Below are positions 60,350 to 64,000 of a stretch of 64,000 nt of DNA, in pieces; position 1 is the first letter of the stretch; every line of letters starts with the position of its first letter. This DNA is from Actinomadura graeca (lineage in GTDB: Bacteria > Actinomycetota > Actinomycetes > Streptosporangiales > Streptosporangiaceae): the NCBI RefSeq assembly GCF_019175365.1, contig NZ_CP059572.1:5456001-5520000 (forward strand), given 5' to 3'. Position numbers and translations under genes: made by a program. The notes beneath the pieces are model-generated. The model worked only from the letters and a program-made list of their open reading frames with translations, did not search any database and had not been told where the DNA came from.

Positions 60350-60886
60350 ATGCCCCAGCCCACCAAGGGCCCCCGCCTCGGCGGCAGCGCCGCGCACCAG
60401 CGGCTGATCCTGGCGAACCTGGCCACGGCGCTGTTCGAGCACGGCCGCATCACCACCACCGAGGCCAAGGCCCGGCGGGTGCGCCCGCTGGCGGAGAAGC
60501 TGATCACCAAGGCGAAGCGGGGCGACCTGCACAACCGCCGCCAGGTCGCCAAGGTCATCCGCGACAAGGGCGTCGTGCACGAGCTCTTCACCGAGATCGC
60601 GCCGCGCTTCGAGAACCGTCCCGGCGGCTACACCCGCATCACCAAGATCGGGCCGCGCAAGGGCGACAACGCCCCCATGGCCGTGATCGAGCTGGTGCAG
60701 GAGCAGCTGGCCGCCTCCACCGCCGCCACCGCCACGGCCGCTCCGGCGACCGCGGCGCCCGAGCCGGAGGCGCCCGCCGAGGACGAGGTCGCCCTCACCA
60801 AGGACGAGGCCGAGACCGGCGAGGCCGAGACCGGCGAGACCGGCGAGGCCGAGGACGCCAAGGGCGGGGAAAAGGACGACAAGTAA
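60350..60886 (+). CDS. rplQ: 50S ribosomal protein L17
   Basis: 178 residues, about 55 longer than E. coli L17 owing to an Ala/Glu-rich acidic tail with E-T-G-E-A-E-T-G-E repeats. Core: [18 protein letters not shown] and [12 protein letters not shown]. Start ATG 60350 with AGGAAGGA upstream. Confidence 0.96.
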   Translation: MPQPTKGPRLGGSAAHQRLILANLATALFEHGRITTTEAKARRVRPLAEKLITKAKRGDLHNRRQVAKVIRDKGVVHELFTEIAPRFENRPGGYTRITKIGPRKGDNAPMAVIELVQEQLAASTAATATAAPATAAPEPEAPAEDEVALTKDEAETGEAETGETGEAEDAKGGEKDDK

Positions 60887-60930
60887 CCGGCAGCTCGCGG
60901 TTCTCCGGACGCCATCTCGCCAAGGCTCAC

Positions 60931-60966
60931 CAGGCCCACCGTCGTCGGTACGAGACGGTGGGCCTG
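60931..60966 (+). terminator. Terminator after rplQ
   Basis: CAGGCCCACCGTC (60931-60943) pairs perfectly over 13 bp with GACGGTGGGCCTG (60954-60966), followed by ATCTTT. Confidence 0.9.
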
Positions 60967-61100
60967 ATCTTTGCCAGACTTGATCTCATGGTCAGGTCAG
61001 GGGGGCGACGATTCGCTGGGGAGCGTGTCAGGGGAGTGCCCGATGAACGCGGCTCGTCGGGAGGAACGGACAGACGTTGGAGAAGGACAGCCCAGCCGAC

Positions 61101-61970
61101 ATGACCGCATTGGTACGACTCCGGCTCGACATCGGCTACGACGGGTCGGACTTCGCGGGCTGGGCGCGCCAGCCGAACCAGCGGACCGTCCAGGGCGTGA
61201 TCGAGGACGCGCTGGCCCGGATGCTGCGGCTCGACCCGCCGCCCATGCTCACCGTCGCCGGACGCACCGACGCCGGCGTCCACGCGAGCGCGCAGGTCGC
61301 GCACCTCGTGGTGCCCGTCGCGGCGTACTCGGCGATCAACGGCACGATGCCGCGCCGTCTCGCGGGGCTGCTGCCCCCCGACGTGCGGGTGTGGCGGGTG
61401 TCGATCGCGCCCGAGGGCTTCGACGCGCGCTTCTCCGCCCTGTCCCGCCGCTACGTGTACCGCGTCTGCGACAACCCGGTGGGCGTGGACCCGCTGCGCC
61501 GCCACGACGTCCTGTGGCATCCCCGTCCGCTCAACCTGGAGCGGATGAACCAGGCCGCGCGGCTGCTCGTGGGCGAGAACGACTTCGCCGCGTACTGCCG
61601 CAAGCGGGAGGGCGCGACGACCATCCGCGAGCTGCTGCGGTACGAGTGGGCGCGCGACGACCGCGACCCGCATCTCGCGCTCGCCACGGTCGAGGCCGAC
61701 GCGTTCTGCCATTCCATGGTCCGCGCGCTCGTCGGCGCGCTGCTCATGGTCGGCGACGGGCGCCGTGAACCCGAGTGGCCGGCGCAGGTGCTGGCCGCGC
61801 GCGTCCGCGACTCGGGCGTGAACGTGGCGCCCGCGCACGGGCTGTCGCTGGAGGAGATCCGCTACCCGGGGGCCGAGAGCCTCGCGAGACGCGCGCAGGA
61901 GACCCGCCGGGTCCGGACCCTCAACGCCGCCGCCGCGGCCGCGGCGGACGGCGCCGAGGAGCGGCCCTGA
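61101..61970 (+). CDS. truA: tRNA pseudouridine synthase A
   Basis: 289 residues from ATG 61101. Catalytic D57 in [20 protein letters not shown] at the start; Y-V-Y-R-V-C and H-S-M-V-R-A-L-V-G later. Makes pseudouridine 38-40 in tRNA anticodon stems. TTG 61077, with GGGAGGA upstream, is a possible longer start; GAGAAGGA lies between the two. The stop is 6 nt from the convergent gene; a palindrome (61930-61947) near the end may terminate both. Confidence 0.93.
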   Translation: MTALVRLRLDIGYDGSDFAGWARQPNQRTVQGVIEDALARMLRLDPPPMLTVAGRTDAGVHASAQVAHLVVPVAAYSAINGTMPRRLAGLLPPDVRVWRVSIAPEGFDARFSALSRRYVYRVCDNPVGVDPLRRHDVLWHPRPLNLERMNQAARLLVGENDFAAYCRKREGATTIRELLRYEWARDDRDPHLALATVEADAFCHSMVRALVGALLMVGDGRREPEWPAQVLAARVRDSGVNVAPAHGLSLEEIRYPGAESLARRAQETRRVRTLNAAAAAAADGAEERP

Positions 61971-61976
61971 CCGGTC

Positions 61977-63662
61977 TCAGCCGCGGGCCCGGGCCTCGAT
62001 CGGCCGGGCGTCGTAGTCCAGGAACTGCTGCGCGACCTGCTTGATCATGGGGTCGCCGGGGCGGGCGCTGCGGCCGTCGGCCCACTGCACGTAGGCGTAG
62101 ACGACGTACCGGCCGCGGACGGTGGCCGCCGCGTACCCGCCGGCCCTGTCGATGTCGGTGGCGCGCTTGCCGGGCATCCCGCGGAACCACTCGTACTTCG
62201 CGGGGTTCCCGGCCTTGCCGACCTTCAGCGCGGCGGCCTTGGTCGGCATCACCGCGATCCCGGAGGTGACGGCGAGCTTACGGTCACGGTCCAGGTAGGT
62301 GGCCCGGACGACCTTCCGGCAGTTTTCCCGCCTGAGCACCGCGAGCATCGCGCCGTTCGCCGCGTACGCCGGGTCCTTGTTGATCGACCAGCGGTCCCGG
62401 ACGTAGGTGCGCCCGCCGAGGCGGATCGTCCCTTCCGGGAACACCTCGGTGAACTCCAGGCCCTTGGTGTCGTTCTTCTCGTCGGTGATGTCCACCGGGG
62501 CGGGCGCCGGGGGCGCGGGGACCGGTGCGCTGCTCTTCACGGGAGGTTGCGCGGACCCGCCCTTCGCGTCGTCGCCCGCGCCCGTCCCGCCGAGGGTGAA
62601 CAGCGCGACGACCGCCGCGAGTACCGCCGCGGCGCCCCCGCCGATCATCATCGGCCTCCGCTTCCCGGAGGGGGCCGCCTTCGGCGCGGGCTTCTTCGCC
62701 GACGGCGCGGACGGCGCATCGAGCGAGATGCCCTCGGCGTGGTACACCGGCGTGATCACGGCGGCCATGGCGGGCTGCTGCGCGCCGTTCTGCCCGGTCT
62801 TCGGATGCGGCCCGCTGCCGGTGGGCGGCACCACGCCGGGTGGCAGGATCGCGTCGGGCACGAGCACCGGCGCGAGCGGAGCCTTGATCTTCTCCGCCTC
62901 CTTGGCCTTCTCGAAGGCCGAGGGACGCTCGCTCACCCAGGTCGCGGCGGGACGTACGGGCCTGTGGGGGGTCGTCGTCCCCTCACCAGGGACCGGCCTC
63001 TCGGCCGGAGGCGGGGGCGGCTTGGGGCCGTCCGCCTCGGCGACCCTCTCGAAGGCGGGCGGGCGCTTGTCCGCGGGGGAGGGCCGGGCGGGCGGCTCCG
63101 GCTCGTCCGGGTCCGGGACGGCGGCGGCCGGTGCCTCCGGTTCGGGCTGCGGCTCGGGTCCGGGCACCGGCGGGATCTCGTCCTGGACGGCGGGGATGCC
63201 CTCCGGGTCGGTGTCGGTGAGATCGGTGGCCGCGCCTTTGACGATCGGCTCGGCGGGGACGGCCCGGCGCGAGTCCACCTTCGGGACGCCGATCCCGGCG
63301 ACGAGGGTGCCGGGCGAGGCGTCGGGCGCGGGCTCCGCGGCTACGGCGGCCTCGGCGGCCGGTTCGCCGACCTCGGGCGCCGGCTCCACGGCCTCGGGTT
63401 CCGCGGTTTCGGCGGCGGGGGCGGGCTCCGGTGCCGCTTCCTGCGACTCGGCGGCCCACCAGGGGGTCTGGAGGCCGAACGGAGGCAGTGTGAGGGCGGC
63501 GGGGGACGCGGGCTCCGCCCCGGCCGCGGCGGGCGCCGCGTCCTCGGGGGGTGCCTCGGCCGGGGGGCCCGAGCCGCCGAAGCTGGGCGGCGCCGGGGTG
63601 GAGGGGACGGCCTGCGCCCCCGCCTCCGCGGCGGACTCCCGGGTGTCTTCAGGTCCAGACAT
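61977..63662 (-). CDS. Membrane-anchored protein with disordered Pro/Ala/Glu region
   Basis: 561 residues, no named family. Residues 1-330 are low complexity (Pro, Ala, Glu), with two related segments R-P-P-A-F-E-R-V-A-E-A and R-P-S-A-F-E-K-A-K-E-A. One membrane segment at about 334-355 (G-G-G-A-A-A-V-L-A-A-V-V-A-L-F). An outer domain of about 165 residues follows with L-G-G-R-T-Y-V-R-D-R-W, one Cys, and V-V-Y-A-Y-V-Q-W-A-D-G. The outer domain resembles the partial protein encoded just upstream. No strong ribosome site is seen before the ATG. Confidence 0.75.
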   Translation of the reverse strand: MSGPEDTRESAAEAGAQAVPSTPAPPSFGGSGPPAEAPPEDAAPAAAGAEPASPAALTLPPFGLQTPWWAAESQEAAPEPAPAAETAEPEAVEPAPEVGEPAAEAAVAAEPAPDASPGTLVAGIGVPKVDSRRAVPAEPIVKGAATDLTDTDPEGIPAVQDEIPPVPGPEPQPEPEAPAAAVPDPDEPEPPARPSPADKRPPAFERVAEADGPKPPPPPAERPVPGEGTTTPHRPVRPAATWVSERPSAFEKAKEAEKIKAPLAPVLVPDAILPPGVVPPTGSGPHPKTGQNGAQQPAMAAVITPVYHAEGISLDAPSAPSAKKPAPKAAPSGKRRPMMIGGGAAAVLAAVVALFTLGGTGAGDDAKGGSAQPPVKSSAPVPAPPAPAPVDITDEKNDTKGLEFTEVFPEGTIRLGGRTYVRDRWSINKDPAYAANGAMLAVLRRENCRKVVRATYLDRDRKLAVTSGIAVMPTKAAALKVGKAGNPAKYEWFRGMPGKRATDIDRAGGYAAATVRGRYVVYAYVQWADGRSARPGDPMIKQVAQQFLDYDARPIEARARG

Positions 63663-63686
63663 AAGCAGTCAGCGTATTCAAAGCGG

Positions 63687-64000
63687 TCACTTCTGGAGGG
63701 GCTTGCCTTCGGTTTCCCTGTAGTGCAGGGCCAGTGACAGGCCGCTGCCCTTGACGAGCTGGGTGCCGAAGACGCGGACGACGGAGTGGTACCGGCTGGC
63801 GATCCTCTTGCCGTCCGGCCGCTGCACCCACGTCATGATGACGTAGTGGCCGAACGCCTCGGACGTGCCGAGCGCCTCACCCTTGCCGTTGGTCTTGGAG
63901 ACGCCTGTGCCCGGCAGGGCCTGGAGGAAGGCGTCCTTGTTCCCGGCGGCCTTCACGGCCTGCTTGGCGGCGGCCTCGGTCCTGAGGTTCAGGACGCCGA
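63687..64000 (-). CDS. Exported-domain protein, C-terminal part
   Basis: The frame is open to the window edge, giving 103 residues and a stop at 63687-63689. The 5' end lies outside. T-E-A-A-A-K-Q-A-V-K-A-A-G-N and H-Y-V-I-M-T-W-V-Q-R-P-D-G-K parallel T-K-A-A-A-L-K-V-G-K-A-G-N and Y-V-V-Y-A-Y-V-Q-W-A-D-G in the next gene, so both likely arose by duplication. The 24-nt gap suggests one operon. Function unknown. Confidence 0.65.
   Translation of the reverse strand, partial: GVLNLRTEAAAKQAVKAAGNKDAFLQALPGTGVSKTNGKGEALGTSEAFGHYVIMTWVQRPDGKRIASRYHSVVRVFGTQLVKGSGLSLALHYRETEGKPLQK

Overview
The window is high-GC actinobacterial chromosome carrying the core transcription and translation locus. GTG and TTG starts, a complete mce lipid-import operon, a SigE-family ECF module, zinc-binding forms of S4, S14 and L36, and a gene order matching the Streptomyces murB - adenosine deaminase - aspC - tRNA-Trp - secE - nusG - rplK - rplA - two lipoproteins - rplJ - rplL series all point that way. 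The repeats and the mce position make Actinomadura or another Thermomonosporaceae/Streptosporangiales member the best guess; this is inference, as no 16S is present.

Layout. 1-6453: the end of murB, a GDT1-type Mn exporter behind a yybP-ykoY riboswitch, an adenosine-deaminase-like gene on the minus strand, a three-gene ECF module (exported Pro-rich protein, SigE-family sigma, membrane anti-sigma candidate) behind an ECF-type promoter, and aspC on the minus strand. 6711-13086: tRNA-Trp, secE, nusG, rplK, rplA, two paralogous lipoproteins, and rplJ-rplL behind an L10-type leader. 13581-25182: a ten-gene mce operon (ATPase, two YrbE permeases, MceA-F, two Mce-associated proteins) lying between rplL and rpoB. 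25606-32966: rpoB-rpoC. 33168-36617: accessory genes (truncated exported remnant, small Cys protein, aldo/keto reductase, Gln/Tyr-rich tail-anchored protein). 37289-41563: str operon (rpsL, rpsG, fusA, tuf). 41670-54431: S10 and spc operons through secY, adk and map. 54539-56577: DUF1707 protein, a calcineurin-like phosphodiesterase and an HTH protein. 56890-61970: infA, rpmJ, rpsM, rpsK, rpsD, rpoA, rplQ and truA. 61977-64000: two minus-strand genes for exported proteins with related C-terminal domains, the second cut by the window edge.

The housekeeping genes are the usual coupled set: RNA polymerase subunits, elongation factors, ribosomal proteins and the Sec channel. The mce operon should build an ABC-driven lipid importer at the cell envelope. 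The ECF module looks like a self-regulated envelope-stress circuit.

The most novel signal is a roughly 143-bp intergenic element present twice (36822-36965 on minus, 55822-55963 on plus). Its first 51 nt form a two-stem structure whose stems differ by compensatory changes while the linkers are identical. Both copies point away from the start of the neighbouring gene. Other points of interest are a GAT/AAT/CAA codon island in the middle of rpoB, domain sharing between the ECF-module proteins, repeated T-x-x-V/D motifs in the tail-anchored protein, and an attenuator-like rplJ leader.
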